A stretch of 64,000 nucleotides of DNA from Xenorhabdus poinarii G6. GTDB taxonomy: Bacteria; Pseudomonadota; Gammaproteobacteria; Enterobacterales; Enterobacteriaceae. Below, piece after piece: positions 50,674 through 58,249 of this stretch (positions are counted from its first letter, which is position 1; the number at the start of each line of letters is the position of its first letter). The position numbers and the translations under genes were made by a program. The notes beneath the pieces were generated by a model that was not told the origin of the DNA, ran no database searches, and was given only the letters and a program-made list of their open reading frames with translations. The stretch spans positions 62,001-126,000 of the forward strand of contig NZ_FO704551.1 of assembly GCF_000968175.1 (NCBI RefSeq), given 5' to 3'.

Positions 50674-50867
50674 ATGAGCAAGATAGTTCTCTACACCTCC
50701 TCTGCCATCTCCAGCGGCAACGGGTGCAATGGACATGTACGAAGTACCGATGGATTGCTGGGCCTCTATCTGGCGTCCCCAAGTAATTTGGCGGTATGGA
50801 TGAAAGATCAATCCAGAGCAACTGTTTGGGTTATGTCCCATTAATGACGGCAAATTAGCAAAAGTTG
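50674..50867 (+). pseudogene. Ohr-family peroxiredoxin, N-terminal ghost
   Basis: From ATG 50674 the frame reads VLYTSSAISSGNGCNGHVRS and TDGLL, the Ohr N-terminus, then shifts frame (GGMDER continues in frame 2). The gene is cut by an IS6 remnant at 50882 before the catalytic Cys. A complete Ohr is at 53289, so this is a decayed relative in the SDR-MFS operon. Confidence 0.75.
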
Positions 50868-50881
50868 AGGTGATTGTTTTT

Positions 50882-51199
50882 CAGGCGGTCAGCAGATAGA
50901 AGTATTCCGCGGGAGAAATCGAGGTTCCGTACTGTTGCACATACTGACCTTTGCTGAGCATGCAAAGCAACTCTATGCAAGCCAGCAGGGTCTGTGCCCG
51001 CCGAAAATTTTTGAACCCCTACAGTCACGTTTGCTCTCGGCGGAACGATTTAAATCCTAACATCGGGCTGAGCCAGCGTTTGACATGGAGAGGGCCTTGT
51101 TCAATGAGATTATTCAGGTATGTGTTTGGCAGGATATCGCTCTGGACTCGCTCAAAAACAGGGAGGATGACCTGATGTTCTGCTAATGCGATAGAACGG
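50882..51199 (-). pseudogene. IS6-family transposase C-terminal fragment
   Basis: Reads LPNTYLNNLIEQ...KRWLSPMLGFKSFRR, then after a stop resumes at FKNFRRAQTLLACIELLCML and ends ISPAEYFYLLTA. The partial duplication of the GFKSF segment shows a recombination junction. It truncates the Ohr ghost. Confidence 0.75.
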
Positions 51200-51268
51200 G
51201 TCTGTATGTTGCGCAAAGGAGAATACCCGCAAGCACTAGAATATCCAATTTCACCGGCGGCCTATTTC

Positions 51269-52053
51269 GGTCGTGTATTCAACCTGTTGATTGGCCATCA
51301 ATAATAGAACTCACGCTCGATGAATGTGCCAATGATCTTGTCATGCATTTCAACTGACTTAGAATAACCCAGCGTCTTGCGATTGAGTCGCTTTAGCCTG
51401 TTACGCAGGTTCAGATTTTCTCGTTCAATACGTTGAGTATAAAGTTTACCGGTGATATGTTTCTCATCAGCCAATATGTCATATGCCCCGAAATTATCGG
51501 TGCACCAGAATGCCACATCAAAAGCGGATAACTTTTCCAGCAACGTCCTGAGTGTCTGTTTGCTACGGGCGCCAAAAGCGTGAGCGACAATACGTTTCAA
51601 GCGAGGCTCCCACGCGTACCACAACCAGCGTTGCCGTTTTTTGTTACTGATGAATGACCACATTTCATCGACTTCACAGATAAGCTGAAGCTCAGGGGTA
51701 TCCAGCGGCAGCGTGGTTACACATCGCGGCGCGAGTTTTTTAAAGTGCGTACAACAGCGTTAATGCTGACATGAAGTGCCCGTGCCGTATCACGAATACC
51801 GGCGTTATTCATGGCAAGCTTGACGATTTGCTCTTTTATACCCGAATGGCAAGCCCGGTAAGTGTATTCGAGCTGGAAGGTTCTACGACAGGACTGGCAA
51901 TAATATCGTTGATGCCCACCTTCTCCTTTACCGTGTTTTTTAACAGGCGTGGTTTGGCCACAAAACCGACACTTCACTTCAACTAATGCCATCACTATCC
52001 CTCACGTATTTACCCTCATTATACGTGAGAAACAACGGGATGAATACGTGACC
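51269..52053 (-). mobile_element. Complete IS1-family insertion sequence
   Basis: 785 bp with terminal inverted repeats (GGTCGTGTATTCAACC left; GGTCACGTATTCATCC right, read inward; 17 of 21 positions agree) and a perfect 9-bp target duplication GCCTATTTC (51260-51268 and 52054-52062). Both reading frames are intact, so the insertion looks recent. Confidence 0.92.
51298..51995 (-). CDS. IS1 transposase InsAB' (programmed -1 frameshift)
   Basis: InsA (51717-51995) has the zinc-finger CRFCGQTTPVKKHGK...CQSCRRTF and a helix-turn-helix. InsB continues in the -1 frame through KLAPRCVTTLPLDTPELQ to the catalytic part DEMWSFI...WYAWE...CTDNFGAYD...ERENLNLRNRLKRLNRKTLGYS. The slippery A6C is at 51735-51741. 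No internal stops, so transposase should be functional. Confidence 0.9.
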
Positions 52054-52116
52054 GCCTATTTCTATCAGCTAACTGCATAAAAATAAATTAAGATACTTGT
52101 GTTTGCGCGTGCTGTA

Positions 52117-52734
52117 TTAGCAACTGCTAGTGCTGGCTCTAATATCCCAAACATTCATTATTTGCGTAATGGATGACTCGAGAACTGCCAGAGGAACTCC
52201 GCCCCTAGCTAGGGTTGAAAATCCTAACAGGAAGCTGTCGAACATTGTAGCCATTACTGTTGGATCACTTTCTCCTGCCAATTCACCGTTATCTATGGCC
52301 CGCTGGACACAGGAAGTGAACCCTTTCCGTACTCGTTCTCTGGCATCGATCAGCAGTTTTTGGATACGATTGTGCTCCGGTGAGCAAACACTCGCTGACA
52401 GCACCAACAAGCAGCCAGGAGGATGGTTACATTCCGTCTGCATTTTTGCTGAACGACGTAAAGCCAGTTCAATTCCCTCCTTAGGAGGAATATTTTTATC
52501 CCAAAGACTAGTGGTGACTTGACCGTACGTATCAATATAACGGGCTACCACTTCTTTAAATAATGTCTCTTTGGAACCAAAGGCCGCATAGAAACTAGGC
52601 GCTGATATACCGCCCATCCCAGCCTTTAGTAGGTTTAGAGACGTTGATTCATAGCCATGCTCCCAGAACAACAACATTGCTTGATTGATTGCTTCATCAC
52701 GATCGAAGCTACGTGGGCGTCCCATCTTAGCCAT
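52117..52734 (-). CDS. TetR/AcrR-family regulator
   Basis: About 205 residues from ATG 52734 (GGGGA upstream). Helix-turn-helix GRPRSFDRDEAINQAMLLFW...ISAPSFYAAFGSKETLFKEV, similar in style to the TetR at 45641. The domain end RASTSSC is complete despite the IS1/IS6 debris 40 bases away. It faces the MFS remnant and Ohr gene across the duplicated operator module, so it should repress that unit, and possibly the SDR-MFS operon too. Confidence 0.88.
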   Translation of the reverse strand: MAKMGRPRSFDRDEAINQAMLLFWEHGYESTSLNLLKAGMGGISAPSFYAAFGSKETLFKEVVARYIDTYGQVTTSLWDKNIPPKEGIELALRRSAKMQTECNHPPGCLLVLSASVCSPEHNRIQKLLIDARERVRKGFTSCVQRAIDNGELAGESDPTVMATMFDSFLLGFSTLARGGVPLAVLESSITQIMNVWDIRASTSSC

Positions 52735-52770
52735 AACCATTTCCCCATTAAAAACAGACTTAGATATTAA

Positions 52771-52836
52771 TCGATATAAAAGTCCTTGACAAGATAACTT
52801 CACGACCATTATATTTTATATCAATTGATACATATA
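52771..52836 (+). promoter_or_regulatory. Promoter/operator module (copy B) of MFS-remnant/Ohr unit
   Basis: TTGACA (52786-52791), about 18-bp spacer, TATATT (52810-52815). TCGATATAAAAGT (52771) and TTTATATCAATTGATACATA (52815) correspond to copy A at 48030-48094. It lies between a divergent TetR gene and the MFS remnant. Confidence 0.7.
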
Positions 52837-52853
52837 TTGAAGGGGTCATTGTG

Positions 52854-53165
52854 ATGCGCGGAAACACCTCTGCGTTACTTGAAACAGAGAGTGAACTCCG
52901 GCCAATTTCTGGGCTATTCGTACTCGCAATGACGAGTTTTATCGCTATCCTGACAGTGATACTTCTCGCAGGACTCTTACCACAAATTGGCATGAACCTC
53001 AGTGTATTAGAGGCGTTAGCTGGTCAGCTCGCTCTAAGCTTTCTATTAGCGGCAATTCCTCTTACAACAGCAACACGCAATTTGCGCCAACAATCTGTCT
53101 CATCATATTTTCGAAAGGTAAGCGATTTCCTAGGCATTGGGCAAGACGGTGATATAAAAATGTAA
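52854..53165 (+). pseudogene. MFS (DHA1) transporter, truncated to the first about 100 codons
   Basis: Reads LRPISGLFVLAMTSFIAILT...LAGLLPQIGMNLSVLEALAGQL, an MFS N-terminus, then SFLLAAIPLTTATRNLRQQS with a small internal deletion, and ends in unrelated residues. About 300 residues are missing. Confidence 0.8.
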
Positions 53166-53288
53166 ATCTACATCTACACATACAAAACCGATAGCCTAGC
53201 ATTAACAATAGAGGACTCGTTAACCAAAAATAGCAATTTTATTTTTTGGCTTCAGTGAAGCTATTTTACTTTGATAAGGAATCAAATT

Positions 53289-53714
53289 ATGACTAAAACT
53301 TTGTACACTACATCTGTAATTTCTACGGGCAATGGCCGTAATGGCCAGGTTAAAAGTGCTGATAGCCTGTTGGATCTAGCGCTCAGTTTCCCTAAAGAAT
53401 TCGGCGGCGAGGGTGGTAACACCAACCCTGAACAGCTTTTTGCTGCGGGCTATGCGGCTTGTTTTCATTCTGCGTTGAAATTGGTTGCCGACCGTGAAAA
53501 AATCTCTCTAGGGGAAACAACTGTTAATGCCCAAGTCAATGTGCATCCAACGGATGATGATGGCTTCTTTCTAAGCGTTGCATTGCACATTACTGCACAC
53601 CACGTAATGCAAGCTGATATAGAAGAATTGGTAAATAAAGCACATCAAGTATGTCCTTACTCAAATGCAGTAAAAGGAAATATTGACGTGACATTAGCGG
53701 TTAGTATCGCTTAA
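53289..53714 (+). CDS. ohr: Organic hydroperoxide resistance protein (Ohr/OsmC family)
   Basis: 141 residues. Both catalytic Cys are present, C58 in GYAACFHSAL and C122 in HQVCPYSNA, with the Ohr N-terminus YTTSVISTGNGRNGQVKS. It reduces organic hydroperoxides with lipoyl-type thiols in the cytosol. ATG 53289 follows AAGGA. It is usually MarR (OhrR)-controlled; here a TetR gene with its operator module lies upstream instead. Confidence 0.92.
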   Translation: MTKTLYTTSVISTGNGRNGQVKSADSLLDLALSFPKEFGGEGGNTNPEQLFAAGYAACFHSALKLVADREKISLGETTVNAQVNVHPTDDDGFFLSVALHITAHHVMQADIEELVNKAHQVCPYSNAVKGNIDVTLAVSIA

Positions 53715-53923
53715 GTGCAACACACAATTAATGACAGGTTTCTTCTTCATGGAGGGACCTTCTATATCTTATTTTTAGGTGACTGTAATTTTTACAGTGC
53801 AGAAAATACACCTTATGCCTCTATAAACCCATTACCTTTGGGATCGTAAAATAAAATATTTGGATGGTTTATTAAAAAATATTCTAAAAATACCTTTTAC
53901 TATATACATCAATAGGAATGCAA

Positions 53924-55630
53924 ATGTATAAAAAAATACTAAACTCACTCACTTTCACAATGCTTTTGGTAACACTGGTGACCTCAGCCAATAGTCCTAC
54001 GTTACCAGAGAAAAAAACAATAATAGAGGTTTCTGATCGAGAAATGGATAATGTGAAAAAGGAAAAAAATGTAGCGCATGTTTCAACCAAAGCAGAGTTG
54101 ATTTCTGCAGTAGCCGATCAAACTATCAGAAAAATTCTCGTATATGAATCACTTTATGATGTGCCTAATTTAAGCCTAAAACCCGGACAATCATTGATCG
54201 GTACAGGACCAAATTTATTTATTGATTTTTCAAAAGATATTGATGGATTGCAGCTGAGTGAAAACAATACTATTAGTAATATTACTTTAAAAGTTACACC
54301 TACTAAGAGAGCTATATACAATACCTATAATATATTATCTTTTGGTAAGTTTGAACTGGAGGATATTAAAACCATAGGCCAAGTGCAAATTGTAGCTAAA
54401 GATAAATTGATTCAAGGCGCACTCAAGATTAATAATCTTCATGTTATATTTTCTGATACTACAGCCACACCAGAACGCCCTAGCACTGGAATCGGCAGCA
54501 AAGCAACAAGTAATATTGATATATTACAAGGTGCGGTTACGTTATTGAATCTCCAACAAAGTAAAAACTCTATTATAACTGCGGAAATTCGTGGATTAAC
54601 GATTGGATTGGCAGAACAACCTGTATATGGTTCAGGACTGCTTATTTCTGGCGGTAAAGGAAATATCTATACCCACTCAGGAGATACTTTAGGTGGACAA
54701 GTCAAAGTATCCGTTGTAGAAACTGGTGATGTTTTTAATGATTCTAAGATCCCGGCGGGTACAGATAATCTCATATCTGGCAGCGTATTTATTGCATATG
54801 CTAATGCTGAGCAGGTAATCAATCGTGGACGAACTATTTCATACGGCACTAATGGTCTTGGACTCGACAATTGGGGACGAGTGAAAAACTGGACGTCTAT
54901 TGGCCCAGTTGAAACCTTCGGTGACAGTGGGATGGGAGTTGTCAATTTCGGCGTCCTAAATTATCTATCAGTTGCGTCCATCCAAACTCATGGTAACGGT
55001 GCCAGAGCGTTTAATGTACTGACAGGTACTGTTGATAATGCTTATTTTGGTTCGCTGAAAACCTATGGTAATGGTGCGACTGCGATTTTAATATCTCAAC
55101 CGATTGGCCGCCTCTCTGTTAATAGTAATATTGAGACATTTGGTGCCAGTGCCAACTCACTTACCGCTGGCATTCTTGACAAACAACCTTCCGCGGCTTT
55201 GAGAATGTTATCTGGTTCTGCCAAAGAGATATTCATTGGTGGAAATATGGTGACCAGAGGAGAAGGTAGCGGCGCTATTGAGCTTCAGGATGCCACGTTA
55301 GAACGATTAGTTGTTCAGGGTAAAATTCAAGCCAGCGGAAAAAATTCCAATGCATTAAAAGTTGTGAACAGTAACTTACCCTTGATTAACCTAGATCTAA
55401 AATCTGCTTTCGATAGTGCAATATTTCTCTCTAGAGCCCATATTGTAGCGTTAAGCGGTGTTAAGGCTTCAGGTATACAAGGTGATTTGGTTGTGGAACA
55501 AGATTCTTCCATCGTGACGAGATCCCAAAGCACGGAAGCACTTTCCTACAGTTTTGGTAACCACTTCAATATTAGTGGTGCTGATAAGTTAACTATTGAA
55601 AATAACGTATTTGTAGACGCAGCCGATTAA
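53924..55630 (+). CDS. Large secreted beta-solenoid-like protein of unknown function
   Basis: 568 residues from ATG 53924 (AGGA six bases upstream; another ATG at 53918). A Sec signal peptide is clear (YKKILNSLTFTMLLVTLVTS). After residue 60 the protein is rich in short beta-strand/Gly/Asn turns, with loosely repeated I-T-G-GA-A elements (for example SIQTHGNGARAF, SLKTYGNGATAI, NIETFGASANSL, NMVTRGEGSGAI), typical of right-handed beta-helices. No autotransporter barrel, anchor or catalytic motif is seen. It may be an adhesin, a carbohydrate-acting protein or a toxin part; no function assigned. AT-rich and flanked by IS debris, so probably acquired. Confidence 0.75.
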   Translation: MYKKILNSLTFTMLLVTLVTSANSPTLPEKKTIIEVSDREMDNVKKEKNVAHVSTKAELISAVADQTIRKILVYESLYDVPNLSLKPGQSLIGTGPNLFIDFSKDIDGLQLSENNTISNITLKVTPTKRAIYNTYNILSFGKFELEDIKTIGQVQIVAKDKLIQGALKINNLHVIFSDTTATPERPSTGIGSKATSNIDILQGAVTLLNLQQSKNSIITAEIRGLTIGLAEQPVYGSGLLISGGKGNIYTHSGDTLGGQVKVSVVETGDVFNDSKIPAGTDNLISGSVFIAYANAEQVINRGRTISYGTNGLGLDNWGRVKNWTSIGPVETFGDSGMGVVNFGVLNYLSVASIQTHGNGARAFNVLTGTVDNAYFGSLKTYGNGATAILISQPIGRLSVNSNIETFGASANSLTAGILDKQPSAALRMLSGSAKEIFIGGNMVTRGEGSGAIELQDATLERLVVQGKIQASGKNSNALKVVNSNLPLINLDLKSAFDSAIFLSRAHIVALSGVKASGIQGDLVVEQDSSIVTRSQSTEALSYSFGNHFNISGADKLTIENNVFVDAAD

Positions 55631-55689
55631 TGGTTCTGTCGTATTAACAGAGAGATCGCGAACGAAAGTATCTTGATGTATTTGAAAAG

Positions 55690-56014
55690 CGTTCAAACGT
55701 CTACACTATTCTATTGATATTATCACCCAGTGTGTCCACTGGTACCTCGCTTGTGCCTTGAGGTCGACCATTCCACGTTGTGCCGCTGGGTTCTCCGACT
55801 GTCTCTATCTACTGGATAAGGCATTCCGTCGGTGTAAGCGTACTATAGGGCGGCGTTGGCGAATAGATGAAACCTCCATAAAATCAATGGACAGTGGAAA
55901 TATTTGTACCGGGCGGTCGATATGCCAGGTTAGACTGTTGACTTCCTACTGACAGCCAAGCAGGCTACCGTAGCCGCGTTGCGCTTCTTTATATATCAGT
56001 AAAAACATATTGCA
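55690..56014 (+). pseudogene. IS6-family transposase, central part, broken
   Basis: HYSIDIITQCVHWYLACAL, then frameshifted RRWRIDET, INGQWKYLYRAVDMPG (stop) TVDFLLTAKQATVAALRFF. These are the IS6 DDE region in order with at least one stop and two frame changes. Confidence 0.75.
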
Positions 56015-56179
56015 GCGTCGGTTAAAAGGCGTGATAACCCGTAGCGAACTCAATAAGCCAGCAGTAGCGCTGACAAATAAAAATGCCCGAATAGTGTGGC
56101 TACGGGTCAACCAACAATCGAGTTATGAAGCGCGATGGATAACCCTTTATGTAGCAAAAGTAAAAGCCCATAATTTGAT
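56015..56179 (+). pseudogene. IS110-family transposase C-terminal scrap
   Basis: GVITRSELNKPAVALTNKNA then RIVWLRV resembles the C-terminal tail of IS110 transposases, which is missing from the copy at 46436. It directly follows the IS6 piece. The rest of the 56180-56380 gap holds nothing recognisable. Confidence 0.55.
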
Positions 56180-56380
56180 GTAACTTAATGACTGACAGGT
56201 AGTGCCGACTCTCTGTGAACCTGGTAAACGGATCAGTCTATCGAGACTGTTGAATTAATGAGGACAGAGAGTACGGGTTTTCATCAGGGCTCACTGCAGC
56301 CGAATATATGTTTGCGACTATATTGTCATGTCAGAAAAATTCACCCTCCACTTGAATTAAGTCGGTGTCCATATATCGGG

Positions 56381-56632
56381 TTATCTATATATCTCGGCAG
56401 TTCCATTTAAATTATTCTGACCAAAAGCAGAAGTAATACGGAAATATTTCGCTCCAGACTCATTAGCTTTTTGGGATAATTGTTCAGTGAGTGTATCTAG
56501 GGTTTCTGCTCCTGTTACGGAAATGACCCCAACTTTCTCTCCGACAGGGGATTTGACTTCAGTAGCAGCTAATGAACCAAATGAAATAGCACTTAATGCT
56601 AATAAAGCAATAATACATTTTGAACTTTTCAT
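56381..56632 (-). CDS. DUF1471 (YhcN/BhsA-like) periplasmic stress protein
   Basis: 83 residues. Signal peptide KCIIALLALSAISFGSLAA, then the DUF1471 core EKVGVISVTGAETLDTL...LSQKANESGAKYFRI...NNLNGTAEIYR. Family members are small secreted proteins induced by acid, peroxide or metals and linked to biofilm and outer-membrane permeability. Its promoter has a SoxR-type box in a 19-bp spacer, so redox-cycler induction is predicted. Confidence 0.88.
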   Translation of the reverse strand: MKSSKCIIALLALSAISFGSLAATEVKSPVGEKVGVISVTGAETLDTLTEQLSQKANESGAKYFRITSAFGQNNLNGTAEIYR

Positions 56633-56710
56633 CTCGTAATCCTATGTTAGTTTTCGACTTACGAAAAAAGCTATACGGTATTTTTCAATTGACAGAATAG
56701 TCAGGTACAC

Positions 56711-56741
56711 ACTATAAAACCTCAAGTTAACTTTATGTCAA
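56711..56741 (-). promoter_or_regulatory. Second SoxR-type promoter, driving the DUF1471 gene
   Basis: Minus-strand -35 TTGACA and -10 TATAGT with a 19-bp spacer containing AAAGTTAACTTGAGG. It matches the SoxR promoter at 28082-28112 in layout and nearly in sequence. Confidence 0.82.
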
Positions 56742-56800
56742 TAGATATAAAGAAAAATAAAGGCATTGATTTTAATAGAGCTTTTATTATGGAGCTGGTT
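56735..56800 (+). pseudogene. soxR ghost (first about 20 codons)
   Basis: ATG 56735 reads MSIDIKKNKGIDFNRAFI, matching the first residues of the intact SoxR ([16 protein letters not shown]) and placed like soxR relative to the SoxR box. The remainder is deleted and replaced by IS debris. The two loci are related by duplication or by loss of a second soxR. Confidence 0.75.
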
Positions 56801-57007
56801 GAACAGCCGAAGAGAATCTCACCCTCATACTCTCATGCAACTGACGTTAGGGTAGGAGAGTGAAAATTTCCCTGTTCCACATATCGGGTAGAGCCTGTCA
56901 GCGTTGCTGAATGCCCGCAGGGATAAATAGTGTTACGGCTGTAGTAATAAATAATCTGATATTAAACCAGCCCTGTTCTTATCCGTTGCGATTTTTATTG
57001 GCAGTGT
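56801..57007. mobile_element. IS110/MITE debris
   Basis: GGGTAGAGCCTGTCAGCGTT and the following bases resemble part of the IS110 pseudogene near 46835, and TACGGCTGTAGTA (near 56934) is the terminal repeat word of the MITE-like element at 47349. No gene. Confidence 0.5.
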
Positions 57008-57577
57008 TCACCGATTCAGAAACTCAGCATACAACGACAGCCAGTTTTCCAAGAGAGATACGACCTGATCACTCTCTTCGCCATATTGAGCCATGACAAT
57101 GGCACCATCGATAAGCAATGTCATTTGCTTAGCCAGAACCGGCCTTTCCGATGTGGCAGGCAGGAATGTTGCGAGGATTTCTGTCATTTCCTGCTTATGA
57201 GATTGCACAACAGGCTGTATTTCCGGTAATGCCTGAGAAAATTCAACGACAGAATTGATGAATGCGCAGCCGCGGAATTCTGCGCTCATAAACCATTTTT
57301 TCAGGACTGCTGGAAGCGCTTTTACAAGGGTGCCATAGGCAGACATATCCGCAGCTAATGTCGTACTAAACCAGTGAATCCAGCGCTGATGTCGATAGTC
57401 GAGAAAAGCCATAATCAAATCATTTTTAGAGGGAAAATGCCGATAGAAGGTCACTTTGGTGACGCCGGCTTCCTTGATGATACGATCTATCCCGGTGGCC
57501 CTAATCCCTTCTTGATAAAAGAGATCATGAGAAACCTGGAGAATACGTTCACGTGCAGTTGAGCTATTTTTTGACAT
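57008..57577 (-). CDS. TetR/AcrR-family regulator
   Basis: 189 residues. Helix-turn-helix RERILQVSHDLFYQEGIRAT...EAGVTKVTFYRHFPSKNDLIMAFL (about 8-58), with a C-terminal ligand domain including FRGCAFINSVVEF. It is divergent from the DUF1348 gene with a perfect 16-bp dyad between them, so it should autoregulate and control that gene. Confidence 0.9.
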   Translation of the reverse strand: MSKNSSTARERILQVSHDLFYQEGIRATGIDRIIKEAGVTKVTFYRHFPSKNDLIMAFLDYRHQRWIHWFSTTLAADMSAYGTLVKALPAVLKKWFMSAEFRGCAFINSVVEFSQALPEIQPVVQSHKQEMTEILATFLPATSERPVLAKQMTLLIDGAIVMAQYGEESDQVVSLLENWLSLYAEFLNR

Positions 57578-57608
57578 AGAACCTCCTTTAATAAAATTAT
57601 CAACTAAG

Positions 57609-57624
57609 TAGACAGAGTTGTCTA
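57609..57624. promoter_or_regulatory. Perfect 16-bp palindrome, TetR operator candidate
   Basis: TAGACA-GAGT-TGTCTA between the divergent TetR and DUF1348 genes. Confidence 0.7.
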
Positions 57625-57654
57625 AACAAAGAAACCGCGATTGAAAAAGTTCGT

Positions 57655-58062
57655 TTGGCTGAAGATGCCTGGAACAGTTGTGATCCTGAGAGAGTTTCAG
57701 GTGTATACGCTCCAGATACTCATTGGCGAAATCGTGCAGAGAGTGTTGATGGGCGTGAAGCCGTAGTGGAATTTTTACGCCGAAAATGGCTCAAGGAGCT
57801 GGAATACCGATTGATTAAAGAGTTATGGGTCTACGATGAGAACCGTATTGCAGTCAGATTCTCCTATGAATGGCATGACGATTCAGGCAACTGGTTTCGT
57901 AGCTATGGTAATGAAAACTGGGAGTTTAATGAACAGGGGCTTATGATCAACAGATATGCCTGTATTAATGATATGCCGATCAGGGAAGAAGAACGCCTCT
58001 TTTTATGGCCGCTGGGGCGCAGACCTGATGATCACCCTGGGCTTTCAGAATACGGGCTTTAA
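57655..58062 (+). CDS. DUF1348 (SnoaL/NTF2-like) protein with uncertain start
   Basis: About 135 residues, matching the DUF1348 family of NTF2-like cone-fold proteins: [58 protein letters not shown] and [12 protein letters not shown]. The conserved frame is open upstream to 57595 ([13 protein letters not shown] is family-like) but contains no ATG or GTG. A TTG at 57655 or an ATT at 57640 would have to start it, so the true start is lost or non-standard. TetR-controlled by position. Confidence 0.7.
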   Translation: MAEDAWNSCDPERVSGVYAPDTHWRNRAESVDGREAVVEFLRRKWLKELEYRLIKELWVYDENRIAVRFSYEWHDDSGNWFRSYGNENWEFNEQGLMINRYACINDMPIREEERLFLWPLGRRPDDHPGLSEYGL

Positions 58063-58187
58063 TGGTCTGTTTTGGCATAAATACAATGAGTGATAAGAAA
58101 GGATATCTCTTGGTCAGTTAAAACTAGCCAGCATGATTTTAAACTATTTCTTTAGCTTATTGAGGGGTAGATCATATTTATCATGCA

Positions 58188-58222
58188 CTTTATTCTCCCT
58201 CGTTCTGTGAGGGAGAATAAAG
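58188..58222. terminator. Bidirectional terminator hairpin between DUF1348 gene and treC
   Basis: Perfect 14-bp stem CTTTATTCTCCCTC / GAGGGAGAATAAAG with a 7-base loop, between convergent genes. Confidence 0.8.
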
Positions 58223-58249
58223 CAAGTCCAAAATTATTGGATATAAATA

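Larger units (their letters stand above)
51200..52080 (+). pseudogene. IS6-family transposase 3' tail split by IS1
   Basis: VCMLRKGEYPQALEYPISPA at 51200-51259 continues AYFYQLTA and stops at 52078-52080 once the IS1 and one copy of its target duplication are removed. It is a second IS6 tail, facing away from the minus-strand fragment. Confidence 0.75.
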
